A stretch of DNA of 64,000 nucleotides, from NCBI GenBank assembly GCA_965200795.1, contig CBDAVB010000031.1, forward strand, positions 1-64,000. The letters run 5' to 3'. The position numbers and the translations under genes were made by a program. This document shows, one piece after another, positions 10,601-19,379 of the stretch (the stretch's first letter is position 1; the number at the start of each line of letters is the position of its first letter). The notes under the pieces are model-generated. The model made no database searches. It was not told the origin of the DNA and was given only the letters and a program-made list of their open reading frames with translations. Source of the stretch: Parashewanella sp965200795 (lineage in GTDB: Bacteria > Pseudomonadota > Gammaproteobacteria > Enterobacterales > Shewanellaceae).

Positions 10601-12210
10601 GCGATGGACGCGAGATTAACCACAACGTTATCATACAAGGCGTTGAAGATCAGAATATTGTGGCACTGCCAGATGAAATCCTCACGCAGCTCGTCATTGA
10701 CAACCGCATCAAGAACCGTCAGCTTGTTCAGCTCCGGCCAGTCTTTTCGCGTCACCTGGGCGGGCAGATTTTCTAAATAGTGAATCAAGCCCTTAAAATT
10801 ATTCGCCGCGTTTGACTTCCAGCGGTGGTACAGTGACCAGCCGATGTTAAACAGCAGCGCCTTACGGGCTTTTTTGTAGTTTTCCTTCGGCTCACCCAGA
10901 ATGAAACGCGTCAGCATGTTGCGCTCGGTTGTCACATCCTCGCGCTTAGACATGAAATTGCCCCAGAGCTTGTTCAGCTCATCGTCATAAACCATTTTAT
11001 CCGGGTTTGATAACCAGGTCCGGAATACCTTGTCCTGCTCCTGCTGAATACGGGCCTGCAAGTCTCCTTCCGGCACGCTGACTTTTGACAGTCGGCCGTA
11101 CTCACCCTGAGGGATTGAATGGATGCGGCTGCGGAGCGTTAAGTAACGCAGGTAACGATAAGCGCTGCCGAACAGATTCAGGTGCATCGTCGGGTTGCTG
11201 GCCACTTCAAGCTCAGCGTTGCTTTCAAGTGAGGCGAGGTTGGCCGACGGGGTTAAGAAACGGTTTAAACTGCGTTCATAATGCTCACGTAAATCCGCGG
11301 AGTCACGCACAAAATCAATCGCCGCTTTTTCCACCGCTTCGATAGCGCTGATGATCGCGCGGCGAAGGTTATGCTGACGCTCGTCTTTGTCAAACGGTGT
11401 GAAATCAATAATCCCGTCGATACAGCCGCTGGCGTAAAGCTCTTCCGGAGATACCCCGACGGATTTGGCGCATTCCTGCCAGGAAAGGTTGTACTTACGG
11501 GCGATACTCTGAAGACCCTGCGGCTGAATGGTATTAAAAATACCGTCACGCAGTGACAGCAGAATGTTAGCCGCCGCTAACGGAATCGCGCCGCCGGAGT
11601 AACCGGCGCCGATAACGATCCCGACGGTCGGCACGTCAACGTTGGCCGATTCCGCGATGGCTTTAGAAATCGAATGCGCCTGGTTCTGGCTGTTCGCCGC
11701 TTCACCCGCGTCGGCTCCCAGAGTGTCAATTAAGTAGACAACCGGCATAGACAGCTCAGCGAAATGACGGATGGCTTTACAGGCCGCCAGGTGATGCTCA
11801 GGCATCCAGGCGCCGTTAGCCGAAGTCCGTTCCTGAGCGATGAACCCGACCCGGCGGGTGCGAGTACCGAAGCTGAGCTCAACCTCGGCGCGGTAAAAAG
11901 AGCCGATAAGCGTATCGGTGATAATTTTGCCTTTTAAATCGGCGATAACGCGTTTCGCGCCCGGACGGTTTTTATCCTGAGTCGGCTGGATAACTTTAGT
12001 TACGTATCCGTCCACATCTAATTGCGCTAAATTTTTCAGATTCGCCTGGATAGTATCGTCGTCGATTAATCCTTTCACCTGTTCTGACAAGCTTTTCTTG
12101 CTGCGCCTGGGGAACAGCGAAAAGTCTTTCGCTAATTGTTCCGCTTTAATAAACAGCACGTCAGTGCTCTGAGCCTGAGTCGTTTCAGTGGGCTGTTTGT
12201 TGCTGGTCAT
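7657..12210 (-). CDS. single-chain acyl-CoA carboxylase (CT-alpha, CT-beta, biotin carboxylase, BCCP)
   Basis: A biotin-dependent carboxylase of about 1517 residues joining all catalytic parts. Residues ~110–270 are carboxyltransferase-alpha-like (GAGYSGGAIPLA). Residues ~725–890 are carboxyltransferase-beta-like (SSGGMQTKEGAAAL, YGDCTGGAQASF). Residues ~939–1380 are a biotin carboxylase with an ATP-grasp loop (GGGGKGIQV) and MEMNTRLQVEHPVTE. The C-terminal ~75 residues are a biotin carrier domain with EAMKM; the biotinylated lysine is near 1466. Such chains are known from marine gammaproteobacteria; the acyl substrate cannot be told from sequence. I chose the ATG at 12210 because agagga precedes it; an in-frame ATG at 12285 would add 25 residues. 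Its divergent neighbour is a LysR regulator. Confidence 0.9.
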   Translation of the reverse strand: MTSNKQPTETTQAQSTDVLFIKAEQLAKDFSLFPRRSKKSLSEQVKGLIDDDTIQANLKNLAQLDVDGYVTKVIQPTQDKNRPGAKRVIADLKGKIITDTLIGSFYRAEVELSFGTRTRRVGFIAQERTSANGAWMPEHHLAACKAIRHFAELSMPVVYLIDTLGADAGEAANSQNQAHSISKAIAESANVDVPTVGIVIGAGYSGGAIPLAAANILLSLRDGIFNTIQPQGLQSIARKYNLSWQECAKSVGVSPEELYASGCIDGIIDFTPFDKDERQHNLRRAIISAIEAVEKAAIDFVRDSADLREHYERSLNRFLTPSANLASLESNAELEVASNPTMHLNLFGSAYRYLRYLTLRSRIHSIPQGEYGRLSKVSVPEGDLQARIQQEQDKVFRTWLSNPDKMVYDDELNKLWGNFMSKREDVTTERNMLTRFILGEPKENYKKARKALLFNIGWSLYHRWKSNAANNFKGLIHYLENLPAQVTRKDWPELNKLTVLDAVVNDELREDFIWQCHNILIFNALYDNVVVNLASIAKEAMMAKSLSRASVDGLLHTSIDKAISVQDIANDKSKFYKWLKYFMSQSNRADLLTRVESWKSVGFPQLNDSLFVILTYFFERLLPEYFDSEQDTSKYTGAINPVRIGRRKDFWNRLTMGYQDLLIQKVLRDEKRSGKMSWENIISKFFTQFEEIDADKMSANMLNFPGFRLSIEDALDKGIRPCGLITGLGEFEHEGQKIRAGVAVSNTAFQAGAFDMASAEKFSSLLIECAKRKLPVVCFISSGGMQTKEGAAALFSMAVVNDRITRFIRDNELPILMFGYGDCTGGAQASFVTHPLVQTYYLSGTNMPFAGQMVVPAYLPSTSTLSNYLSKVPGAMNGLVVNPFSETLESQLSGIDPLMPQASLRISDVIANALSTLVPEVVSEEREIVQDDPRELMKPMEKVLIHARGCTAVKLIRKAHDNDISVVLVASDPDMTAVPADMLKDNDKLVCLGGNTSDESYLNAYSVLKVAEYENVDALHPGIGFLSESPQFAALCVNNGVNFVGPSVYSMTTMGNKSNAIKTSQAQNVPVVPGSHGILNNAEQAVNVADEIGYPVLLKAVQGGGGKGIQVVEKPGDMIFLFQKTSTEAAAAFGNGDLYLEKYVTSLRHIEVQLLRDKFGNAKVLGIRDCSVQRNNQKVIEESESTMLPEELKQRVLEYTRALGNATDYMGAGTVEFIYNLDADEVYFMEMNTRLQVEHPVTEATSCVDIVSAQFDIAAGRSIEDIEPKDVGYAMELRITAEKAALDSNNVLQLLPNPGHITECHFPERDDVEIIAIAATDKEVSPYYDSLIAQVIMRGESRQQVIEQFIEYLDQVSVKGIATNIPLLKSILKDKTFREGVYDTNYLPRLMAELDIPALIEEMEAAAETRGVDTESLRVGESDELKVLAQGAGIFYNSPAPGEAEFVSEGDIVTVDQTLALTEAMKMFSQVTLADFNRKGAELYPADKKYRIERILNSNGQQISQGDLLFVVSPVEA

Positions 12211-12229
12211 CCTAAAAGATCCTCTGCTT

Positions 12230-12253
12230 AGTATCTCGCTGCGCTTAGATACT
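12230..12253. promoter_or_regulatory. inverted repeat in the carboxylase/LysR gap
   Basis: A perfect 7-bp inverted repeat (agtatct, 10-base spacer, agatact) 20 bases upstream of the chosen carboxylase start. It could be a binding site for the divergent LysR regulator or an mRNA hairpin next to the ribosome site. If the earlier start at 12285 is used, it lies inside coding sequence. Confidence 0.35.
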
Positions 12254-12418
12254 TCTCCTGGCCACGTAATCTTGTCGATCCTCACTTTCCGTCTGAGAAT
12301 AAGAGATTCAACAAAACCGAATTATTTTTATAAGGGTTAAATATAACTTTTATCCGCCGCAAATTGCCATTAAACTGCCTTAGACGCTTTGTTCCAAATT
12401 TGAGACAGTGAAAAAAAC

Positions 12419-13330
12419 ATGCCTGATTTGAACGGGATGATGCTCTTCGCAGCCGTTGTTCGAGCGAGGGGTTTCTCACAGGCGGCCCGTGAAACGGGGC
12501 TGCCGAAATCAACCATCAGCCGAAAAGTAGCCCGGCTGGAAGAACAGTTAGGCGTCAGGCTGCTGCAGCGTGATACCCGTAATTTAAGCCTGACACAAGC
12601 GGGCGCGTTGTTTTATCAGCACTGCGACACCATAGGTAATGAAATCGAAGCCGCCAAAGCCGCGATTGAAAATACCCGCAGTAATGTGTCGGGGTCATTG
12701 CGTATCGCTATCCCTGTATCCTTCAGTCAGGAACTGATTGCCAGTCTGGCAAGCGGATTCATGCGACTTTATCCTAATATCACCTTAGATATCCAGTTTA
12801 CCGACAATGATGTCGGACTGGTCGGAGAAGGCTACGACATCGCGATAAAGTACGGCCCGTTACAATCGTCGGACTTAGTGGCTCGCTTACTCTTTGAAAG
12901 ACAACCGGTTTTAGTCGCCGGCCCCGGCTATTTAAAAGCCAGAGGCACACCGGCCACACCCAAAGACCTTACGGATCATGACGGCATTCTGCTGGGTACG
13001 TCACGATCCGCCCCTATCTGGCCTTTAGGCAGAGGCGGTCGCAAAACCATGGTGAATTTTAAGCGTAAGGTCCGGGTAAACAGCGCGGTAATGGTCAGAC
13101 GTATGGTACTTGATGATTTCGGTATCGGGATGTTGTCTAATTCTAACTGTAAGGCGGAGATCGCCGGCGGGGCGTTAATCCCCATTTTGCAGGAGTGGCC
13201 GATTGAGTCATTTAAGATTTACGGCGTCTATTCCAGCCGCCGCCAGCTGGCGACGAACATCAGCGCGTTTCTGGATTTCTTCGCCAAACGTTTTACAGGT
13301 CAGGAAGGGTTACAGGCGCTGATGGGGTGA
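12419..13330 (+). CDS. LysR-family transcriptional regulator
   Basis: 303 residues, the usual LysR length. Residues ~1–60 form the winged helix-turn-helix (FSQAARETGLPKSTISRKV, then LEEQLGVRLLQRDTR). Residues ~90–295 form the substrate-binding co-inducer domain. It belongs to the branch with short helix-turn-helix linkers typical of regulators of oxidative or aromatic metabolism, but the ligand is not visible. It is transcribed away from the giant carboxylase across a gap of about 200 bases, an arrangement in which LysR proteins usually control the divergent gene and themselves. An inverted repeat at 12230–12253 is a candidate site. Confidence 0.9.
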   Translation: MPDLNGMMLFAAVVRARGFSQAARETGLPKSTISRKVARLEEQLGVRLLQRDTRNLSLTQAGALFYQHCDTIGNEIEAAKAAIENTRSNVSGSLRIAIPVSFSQELIASLASGFMRLYPNITLDIQFTDNDVGLVGEGYDIAIKYGPLQSSDLVARLLFERQPVLVAGPGYLKARGTPATPKDLTDHDGILLGTSRSAPIWPLGRGGRKTMVNFKRKVRVNSAVMVRRMVLDDFGIGMLSNSNCKAEIAGGALIPILQEWPIESFKIYGVYSSRRQLATNISAFLDFFAKRFTGQEGLQALMG

Positions 13331-13343
13331 CTGAGTATCTTAT

Positions 13344-14921
13344 TTACACTTTCAAGGTGTTAAGCCGTTTAGTACTCGTCTGTCCGTCGGACATACCGCT
13401 GCTGTCATCTGCGGGTGATCTTTTTCGGGTTTTCGGCCGAGGAGTGATATTCTGAGCTGTCTTATCAGTCCGCGGATCACTTCTCAGCCGCTGCTGAGCC
13501 TCCTTTATACTCGCACTCATCTTACTTATCTTATCATCTCGGATTGCGATGTCTCTACTCATTATATCGACTTTTACGAGTAAATGATCAATCGCATCAT
13601 CATCAGTAGAATACTCGCAATCACGAATAGCCTCTAAATCAACTTTCCGATTTAACATCGTTTCTAATGATGATTTAACCTGTTTTAATTCGGATTGCCC
13701 TTCATCAAACGATTTTTTAAAACGTTCAGACATCTCCATAATCCCTTCATTTAATGAAGCTAACCTTGCGATGTCTTGAGATAATTTATCGGGTTCCGGT
13801 AAGGTTTGATCCGGTCTCAGCGACCGCTTCAGGTCATCAAGCTGATGCCGTAATCTCTCAATCGTGACTGTCTGTGACCGCGCTCTATCCTTATACCGGG
13901 AATCTGTGCGATTGAGATCGCGTATAGCCGCGTTCTCAGCGACGGGTTCGGCCTTGCCTGAACCCTCCTGCAGCTGTCGTAACCAGACCCGGGCGCTCAG
14001 AATAATTTTTCCTTGTTTGAAAGCGGCCGAACTTATCGCTAATTCATTCATTTTGAGACTTTTATTTTCTATTTGCAGCGCTTGCTTATCTTTCATTAAC
14101 CGCTCAGATAGAGCCTTATTCCTTTCGTCAACCTCCGTGTTTTCCTGACATGAGAATTTCCTTTTTATTTCGTCCGCCACATTATTTAAACCAACATCCG
14201 GCTGCCGCAGCGCCGCTAAAATATTCCTCAGGGTACATACCCCGGGTTCAATCCGGTGCAGTAACGTCAGGGCGTCAACCGCGGTAACTCTTCTTCCGGC
14301 AGGTTCTTTTTTATTCAACAGGTTTAGTTCTTCGTAACTCCGATCGAAAGAAATAGAAGGTGAGAAAGGGAACGGGTAACAAAAACTGACAGCCTTATTA
14401 TCAGGGATGTAAGGCGCTATGAAGTTTATTAAAAAATCCGGACTCAATTCTACATTATCCCCGAAACGCGGTGTGTCAGGCTCTGACGGGCGTCCGGCAG
14501 CGGTCAGGGTCTGAGATAACCATTTTTTCTCTATCTCTTCCGCATTTTTATGACCATCTGAAATTAAAGAGGTCATTTCATGAGAGCGCAAAGCTGACAG
14601 AATATGATTTAAGGTGCACTTCTGAGGCTCTGTTCTGTGAAGTATCCGAAGTATCTCCTGCGCCGTGTATATAGAATGTAACCCATTAAATTGATTTTCG
14701 ATAACAAAAACATGCTGTTGGTATTTGGGTTCTAAAATACATTCCCCGAAGTCATATTCTATGCCTTCAAGTTCAGGCGCGATATGCTCTTCCAGAAATT
14801 CAATACTGAGCGGCTCATTAAGATCTCTTCGTCTGTCATCTTCGTCACAGGGTAGCGTATCACCGCTTACGCTTTGATATGATTGCGCGTAACGCCACCG
14901 GTCAGAGTTTACTTTCAGCAT
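13344..14921 (-). CDS. accessory protein with two death-like repeats and a coiled coil
   Basis: 525 residues. Two repeats of about 100 residues (about 34–130 and 150–265) share a pattern: FLEEHIAPEL / FLINFIAPYI, then LRILHRTEPQKCTLNHIL / LTLLHRIEPGVCTLRNIL, then SALR / AALR and a helix ending in EIEKKW / EIKRKF. This resembles the helices of eukaryotic death-fold domains. Residues ~270–480 are strongly charged with heptad-like leucines, a coiled coil. The C-terminus is basic (PRPKTRKRS). No signal peptide. A good ribosome site (agagga) precedes the ATG. It converges on the LysR gene. The death-fold reading comes from the residue pattern only. Confidence 0.7.
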   Translation of the reverse strand: MLKVNSDRWRYAQSYQSVSGDTLPCDEDDRRRDLNEPLSIEFLEEHIAPELEGIEYDFGECILEPKYQQHVFVIENQFNGLHSIYTAQEILRILHRTEPQKCTLNHILSALRSHEMTSLISDGHKNAEEIEKKWLSQTLTAAGRPSEPDTPRFGDNVELSPDFLINFIAPYIPDNKAVSFCYPFPFSPSISFDRSYEELNLLNKKEPAGRRVTAVDALTLLHRIEPGVCTLRNILAALRQPDVGLNNVADEIKRKFSCQENTEVDERNKALSERLMKDKQALQIENKSLKMNELAISSAAFKQGKIILSARVWLRQLQEGSGKAEPVAENAAIRDLNRTDSRYKDRARSQTVTIERLRHQLDDLKRSLRPDQTLPEPDKLSQDIARLASLNEGIMEMSERFKKSFDEGQSELKQVKSSLETMLNRKVDLEAIRDCEYSTDDDAIDHLLVKVDIMSRDIAIRDDKISKMSASIKEAQQRLRSDPRTDKTAQNITPRPKTRKRSPADDSSGMSDGQTSTKRLNTLKV

Positions 14922-15034
14922 AAACTTTTTTCCTCTTTAATTCCTGTATGTCACTTTCGATAACTGTCTGCGGTAAATGAATCACGCTTATGTGAACCAT
15001 GCTGAGAGACAGAACGCCGCCGGATGACCGGCAT

Positions 15035-15125
15035 ACAAAAAGGTCGTTATTCATATTCCGCCTTCGCGGGCATGACAAATCAGGCGCTGAAATTTAAACC
15101 GGTATCTTCTGAACCGCGCGATGCC
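15035..15125. repeat. partial copy of dispersed repeat family B
   Basis: The segment ccttcgcgggcatgacaaat…gaaatttaaaccggtatctt…gaaccgcg matches the right half of the elements at 39062–39219 and 58018–58182. The left terminus is not recognisable. It lies in the 464-base gap between a coiled-coil gene and purA, which holds no other gene I can see. Confidence 0.6.
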
Positions 15126-15338
15126 TTTCACATCAACAACCGAAATCCGGGCGACCGGACATTTGCGATTAAAAATCAGACTTAAAAATTCAGTCTTAAT
15201 CGCGATACTATAATTATATGTGAAATCAAATTAACGCAGTGTTTCCGGAAGATTAATTTTATGTCATGAGATAGCTCCGCGCCCTCAGCGGAGGTTAAAT
15301 CTGAGAACCGGGCTGGCCGCCGGCGGTTTCCCGGCAAA

Positions 15339-15363
15339 CAAAAAAGGCGCCGGAACGGCGCCT
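15339..15363 (-). terminator. Rho-independent terminator of purA
   Basis: Minus strand: aggcgccg, short loop, cggcgcct followed by six T. It is a strong GC stem 23 bases after the purA stop. Confidence 0.9.
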
Positions 15364-15385
15364 GAACGCTTGCCGGAAGCGGTGA

Positions 15386-16687
15386 TCAGTTAAACGGATT
15401 AACTAAAATCATCGTTTCATTACGATCCGGGCCCGTGGAGATAATATCAACCGGCGTCTCAAGCAGCTCTTCAATGCGCCGGATGTAGTTAACCGCCGCT
15501 TCGGGAAGCCGCTCAACAGACGTCACGCCTGCTGTGCTTTCCCGCCAGCCCGGCATGGTTTCAAGAACAGGCGTCACCTCCTCGTAGCCTTCGGCGGCGA
15601 GCGGCGTCTGCCTGATCACCGTGCCGTCAGGCATTTGGTAACCGACACAGATTTTCACTTCGTCTAAGCCGTCTAATACATCAAGCTTAGTCAGGCAGAA
15701 ACCTGAAATCGAGTTGATTTGAACGGCGCGCCTCATCGCGACGGCGTCTAACCAGCCCGGACGCCGCTTACGGCCCGTCGTAGCGCCGAACTCGTGACCT
15801 TTCTCACCTAAATAGTCACCGGTTTCGTTTTGTAATTCCGTCGGGAACGGACCCGCGCCGACGCGTGTCGTATAAGCTTTAATGATGCCCAGAACATAAT
15901 CCAGGTGACGGGGGCCGAAACCGCTGCCCGTTGCCACGCCGCCCGCGGTCGTGTTCGACGAGGTAACGAACGGATAAGTGCCGTGGTCGATATCAAGCAG
16001 CGTACCTTGCGCGCCCTCAAACAGGATCGGCTCACCGGCTTTACGAGCCGTATCTAACAGCTCCGTGACATCCGCGCACATAGACCGCAGATAATCAGCC
16101 AGCTCTGACACGTCCGTCAGCGTCTTATCATAATCAACGGCTTGCGCTTTGTAATATTCGGTGAGCATGAAGTTGTGATAATCCATCACCTGCTTCAGTT
16201 TTTCGGCAAATAACGCCTTATTGAATAAATCACCGACACGAAGTCCGCGACGAGAGACTTTATCCTCATAAGCGGGGCCGATACCGCGGCCTGTAGTACC
16301 GATAGCGTTGTTACCGCGGGCACGTTCACGGGCTGAATCTAACGCGCGGTGAACAGGGAGGATTAACGGGCAGGCTTCTGAGATCAGCAGACGCTCTTCG
16401 ACCGCGATGCCGCGCGCTTTGAGCATCCGGATTTCTTTCATCAGCGCGTCAGGCGCTAACACCACACCGTTGCCGATAATGCATGTTACATTATCACGAA
16501 GAATACCGGACGGAATAAGATGAAGAACGGTTTTCTCGCCGCCGGTCACCAGAGTGTGACCCGCGTTGTGACCGCCCTGGTAACGAACTACGTATTTTGC
16601 CTGTTCTGTCAGAAGGTCGACAATCTTACCTTTTCCCTCGTCACCCCATTGAGTGCCGAGAACTACAACGTTTTTGCCCATTTTCAT
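15386..16687 (-). CDS. purA: adenylosuccinate synthetase
   Basis: Joins IMP and aspartate using GTP to make adenylosuccinate, the first committed step from IMP to AMP; cytosolic. 433 residues, normal length. The N-terminal GTP/IMP loop GTQWGDEGKGK is complete, followed by GGHNAGHT, NAIGTTGRGIGP, and the substrate loops FEGAQGTLLDIDHGTYPFVTSSN and TGRKRRPGWLD. The start could be either of two ATGs six bases apart; the second (giving MGKNVVV) is the usual family start. It is a single-gene unit with its own terminator. purH and purD are elsewhere in the window, about 20 kb away. Confidence 0.98.
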   Translation of the reverse strand: MKMGKNVVVLGTQWGDEGKGKIVDLLTEQAKYVVRYQGGHNAGHTLVTGGEKTVLHLIPSGILRDNVTCIIGNGVVLAPDALMKEIRMLKARGIAVEERLLISEACPLILPVHRALDSARERARGNNAIGTTGRGIGPAYEDKVSRRGLRVGDLFNKALFAEKLKQVMDYHNFMLTEYYKAQAVDYDKTLTDVSELADYLRSMCADVTELLDTARKAGEPILFEGAQGTLLDIDHGTYPFVTSSNTTAGGVATGSGFGPRHLDYVLGIIKAYTTRVGAGPFPTELQNETGDYLGEKGHEFGATTGRKRRPGWLDAVAMRRAVQINSISGFCLTKLDVLDGLDEVKICVGYQMPDGTVIRQTPLAAEGYEEVTPVLETMPGWRESTAGVTSVERLPEAAVNYIRRIEELLETPVDIISTGPDRNETMILVNPFN

Positions 16688-17102
16688 TAGCAGATAGAGG
16701 TTAAAAAAGGATTTTAACAGATTTTCAGCGGCAAGTGGCAGGGATTTTTAAGAAAAAGCTCTGTATAAAACCGCTCCGGCGCTGACCGGACATCCGCCAA
16801 CTCGTTGTAATGAATGAGATGACTGTTCTGGGATTGAGGCTAATATTTTTTCCGCGCCGCTGGGATTAAAAACGCAGCTAAACCCTCAAAAACTAACACC
16901 GGCCCGATTGCCGGCTTAACGGATGAAAACGTCATTTATGTGACGCTTTTTTGATAATCCGGGCTTGAGTATAAATAAACCTGAATATTCTCAATCACAT
17001 TAATTTTCTTCTCCCCCTTTAACAACTTATTTTTTAAGCAGAACATTCATTTCACGTCTACGCTTTAAGCGAAGCAGTTTCAATTACACGGAGCGTGATG
17101 CA
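16688..17102. other. 415-base gap with one hairpin/T-run
   Basis: Holds the divergent upstream regions of purA and the peroxidase-like gene. At 16925–16952 the plus strand reads aaaacgtca, ttta, tgtgacg and then six T, a weak terminator-like hairpin with no gene clearly feeding it. A ggag ribosome site lies just before the ATG at 17103. No reading frame of note. Confidence 0.4.
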
Positions 17103-19304
17103 ATGTTCACCAAGAAAAAGACCGTACTGGCATTAATGCTGGTTTTACCCTTAACCGGGTGCCCGTTTGACTCAGATGACGACGATAAAAAAGTCGAATC
17201 AGAAAAACCGCTTGAGCGGGAGGAACCGCTTGTCGTAAAGGCGAAACAGGTACGAGATACTGTCGCGGAGAATGTCAGCGGTCTGGACAAACTGGTTGTT
17301 CCCGCGACTAATGAGGAAATTCCGGTTCCCGTTTTTGAAGATGAAGACAAGAATCAGCGAATTAAGACCACTGAAGCTAAACGCTATCTGGGGAAACAGC
17401 TGTTTCATGATTCAATAAGAACCGTTCGAATTGATGAATCACTCGGGGGCAGACAAGAGTTATTGCGGACAGGCTCATGCGGCAGCTGTCACTTCGGTGA
17501 AGCGGCTTCCAAGGCCGGAACACAATTCAATTTCAACTTAGGCGGTGAAGGTAAAGGGTACATCGATGCCGAGGGTAACTTCCAGCCTCGCCGCCGGGCT
17601 CGTATGGATATTCTGGAAGTGGTCGATTCTTCGTTAAGGGGTTCAAGAGCAGAGCCTAAATTTGAAGGTGACTTATTAGTCGATCATTTGCCGACGTTAA
17701 CCGATGTCCGAGAAAGACGCGTTGGTTTACCTTCTATAGGTGATGTATTTGACGATGCCGGCGATCTTAAAGCCTCAGGCCGCTTTGACGCGGTTGACAG
17801 TGTCGCCCGTAACGCGCCGAGCGTTATCGGCAGCGCCTTTAACAATCGTCTTCTCGGCGGCGGCTTAGCGGGTGAACCGCAAGGTCAGGGTTTCGCTATC
17901 AACCCGTTTGAAGACGCCGCGCAGGAAAATATCACCCTGCTGCTGCTTGACGCTCACCGCATGCTTGACGCGCAAAACCCGGAGCTGCAGAAATTTGAGG
18001 GTTATATCCATCTTTTCCGTGAGGCCTTCCCGGAAGAGGCGGCACAAGCGGATGAAGCTAAAGCGAACGGTGATGACAAGTACCTTGATAAACTGATCAA
18101 CGATGAAACCGTATTAAGAGCAACGGCGACCTTTATCCGTACCGTGGTAACACGAAATACACCGTGGGATAAATTCCTCGCCGGTGACAACAAGGCATTG
18201 ACAGAATCACAGCTTCGCGGAGCGGAATTGTTCTTCACACCGGTCGAACAAGGCGGCGCGGGCTGCTATAGCTGCCACAGCGGTCCTATGCTGAATAAAC
18301 AGCATAATGATCCGGATGTCGCCGGTGTCGGTGAGTTTGTCGAAGAAAATTTCCACAACCTCGGTTTAAAAGATCACCCGCTGCAAGCCGTTAACGCTCA
18401 TATTCGGGGCGACGATGAATACCGCGATGAGGGCCGTGCTGAAGTAACAGGCAATAAAGCGCACTTATACAAGCATCGTACCGTTACTTTGAGACAGTTA
18501 AAGGACGCCCGTGTCTTTTTCCATAACGGTGCTTATACTTCGGTTAAGCAGGTCGTTGAATACTTTAACGCCGGCGTCGCGGAAGATGACATTACCGGCA
18601 AAGCCGAGACCTTATCCAAACGCTTTACCTATCCCAGAGGTGAAGGCGGTGAGCGTGGTTTAGGTTTATCAGAGCAGGAAGTAAATGATCTTGTCGCGTT
18701 CATTGAGGACGGTTTATACGATCCGGCGTTTGTTGAGTATAACCCTGACTCAACCACAGATACCTTCCAGCTTAACGAGAAAGACGTCACATATTCTAAG
18801 TATCGTCCTGAACTGGCCGCTCGCGGCGTTAAAGATGGTTTCGTTATTAGCGGTATGGCGCAAAATAACAACGACCCGTTAACCCGTCGTGACGTCGGTA
18901 TGGAATTTTTACCTGTCGATACTAAAACTGAGATGGAGCGTACCGCCCGAACCAGAGAAGGTATCAAACAGCAGGATAAATACACCATCACTAATACCAG
19001 TGATTATGTTATCGATACTGACTTGATTTTGGTCATCAAAGACTTACCTTCCGCGGTAAACGTAACAAACCGTACAGGACTGACACTCGGCGGCGTGGAT
19101 TTGCAGAACCCGGATGACACCTCTAAAGTGCTCGGAATGACGGATGAAGGTCACCCGTACATTAAGCTTAAACTTGATGACGGTGTCATTGATGAGGGTA
19201 AGAGCGTCGACTGCATGATTGAACTTGAGGATAACCGCGATAACCCGTCTTCAGAACCGGTCAGCTATAAAGTCGAGCTATTATCAGGACAAGGTAATCC
19301 GTAA
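17103..19304 (+). CDS. di-haem cytochrome c peroxidase/MauG-like lipoprotein with extra C-terminal domain
   Basis: The N-terminus is a lipoprotein signal: a basic start, a hydrophobic core and the lipobox LTGC at residues 17–20, so the mature protein should be anchored to a membrane through Cys20. An acidic linker follows (DSDDDDKK). Two haem-binding CxxCH motifs lie at 126–130 (CGSCH) and 388–392 (CYSCH), with family blocks LGKQLFHD and KHRTVTLRQL between and after them. Di-haem peroxidases reduce H2O2; MauG relatives oxidise protein or small-molecule partners. At 733 residues it is about twice the usual length. The region after about residue 560 looks like a beta-rich domain of unknown role. 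Substrate unknown. It converges on rpsI. Confidence 0.85.
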   Translation: MFTKKKTVLALMLVLPLTGCPFDSDDDDKKVESEKPLEREEPLVVKAKQVRDTVAENVSGLDKLVVPATNEEIPVPVFEDEDKNQRIKTTEAKRYLGKQLFHDSIRTVRIDESLGGRQELLRTGSCGSCHFGEAASKAGTQFNFNLGGEGKGYIDAEGNFQPRRRARMDILEVVDSSLRGSRAEPKFEGDLLVDHLPTLTDVRERRVGLPSIGDVFDDAGDLKASGRFDAVDSVARNAPSVIGSAFNNRLLGGGLAGEPQGQGFAINPFEDAAQENITLLLLDAHRMLDAQNPELQKFEGYIHLFREAFPEEAAQADEAKANGDDKYLDKLINDETVLRATATFIRTVVTRNTPWDKFLAGDNKALTESQLRGAELFFTPVEQGGAGCYSCHSGPMLNKQHNDPDVAGVGEFVEENFHNLGLKDHPLQAVNAHIRGDDEYRDEGRAEVTGNKAHLYKHRTVTLRQLKDARVFFHNGAYTSVKQVVEYFNAGVAEDDITGKAETLSKRFTYPRGEGGERGLGLSEQEVNDLVAFIEDGLYDPAFVEYNPDSTTDTFQLNEKDVTYSKYRPELAARGVKDGFVISGMAQNNNDPLTRRDVGMEFLPVDTKTEMERTARTREGIKQQDKYTITNTSDYVIDTDLILVIKDLPSAVNVTNRTGLTLGGVDLQNPDDTSKVLGMTDEGHPYIKLKLDDGVIDEGKSVDCMIELEDNRDNPSSEPVSYKVELLSGQGNP

Positions 19305-19327
19305 ATCAGATTACCGGCATGTCTGAA

Positions 19328-19356
19328 TAAAAAACCCGGCATCCGCCGGGTTTTTT
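19328..19356. terminator. bidirectional terminator between the peroxidase-like gene and rpsI
   Basis: aaaaaacccggc, atc, cgccgggtttttt: a GC stem flanked by A and T runs, able to end transcripts from both sides. Confidence 0.9.
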
Positions 19357-19379
19357 GATAAAGGCTCCGGGCGAGAAAA

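Noticed and set aside
16925..16952. Separate small RNA gene ending at the hairpin before the peroxidase gene
   Set aside because: The hairpin is weak and I see no matching promoter; kept only as part of the gap description.
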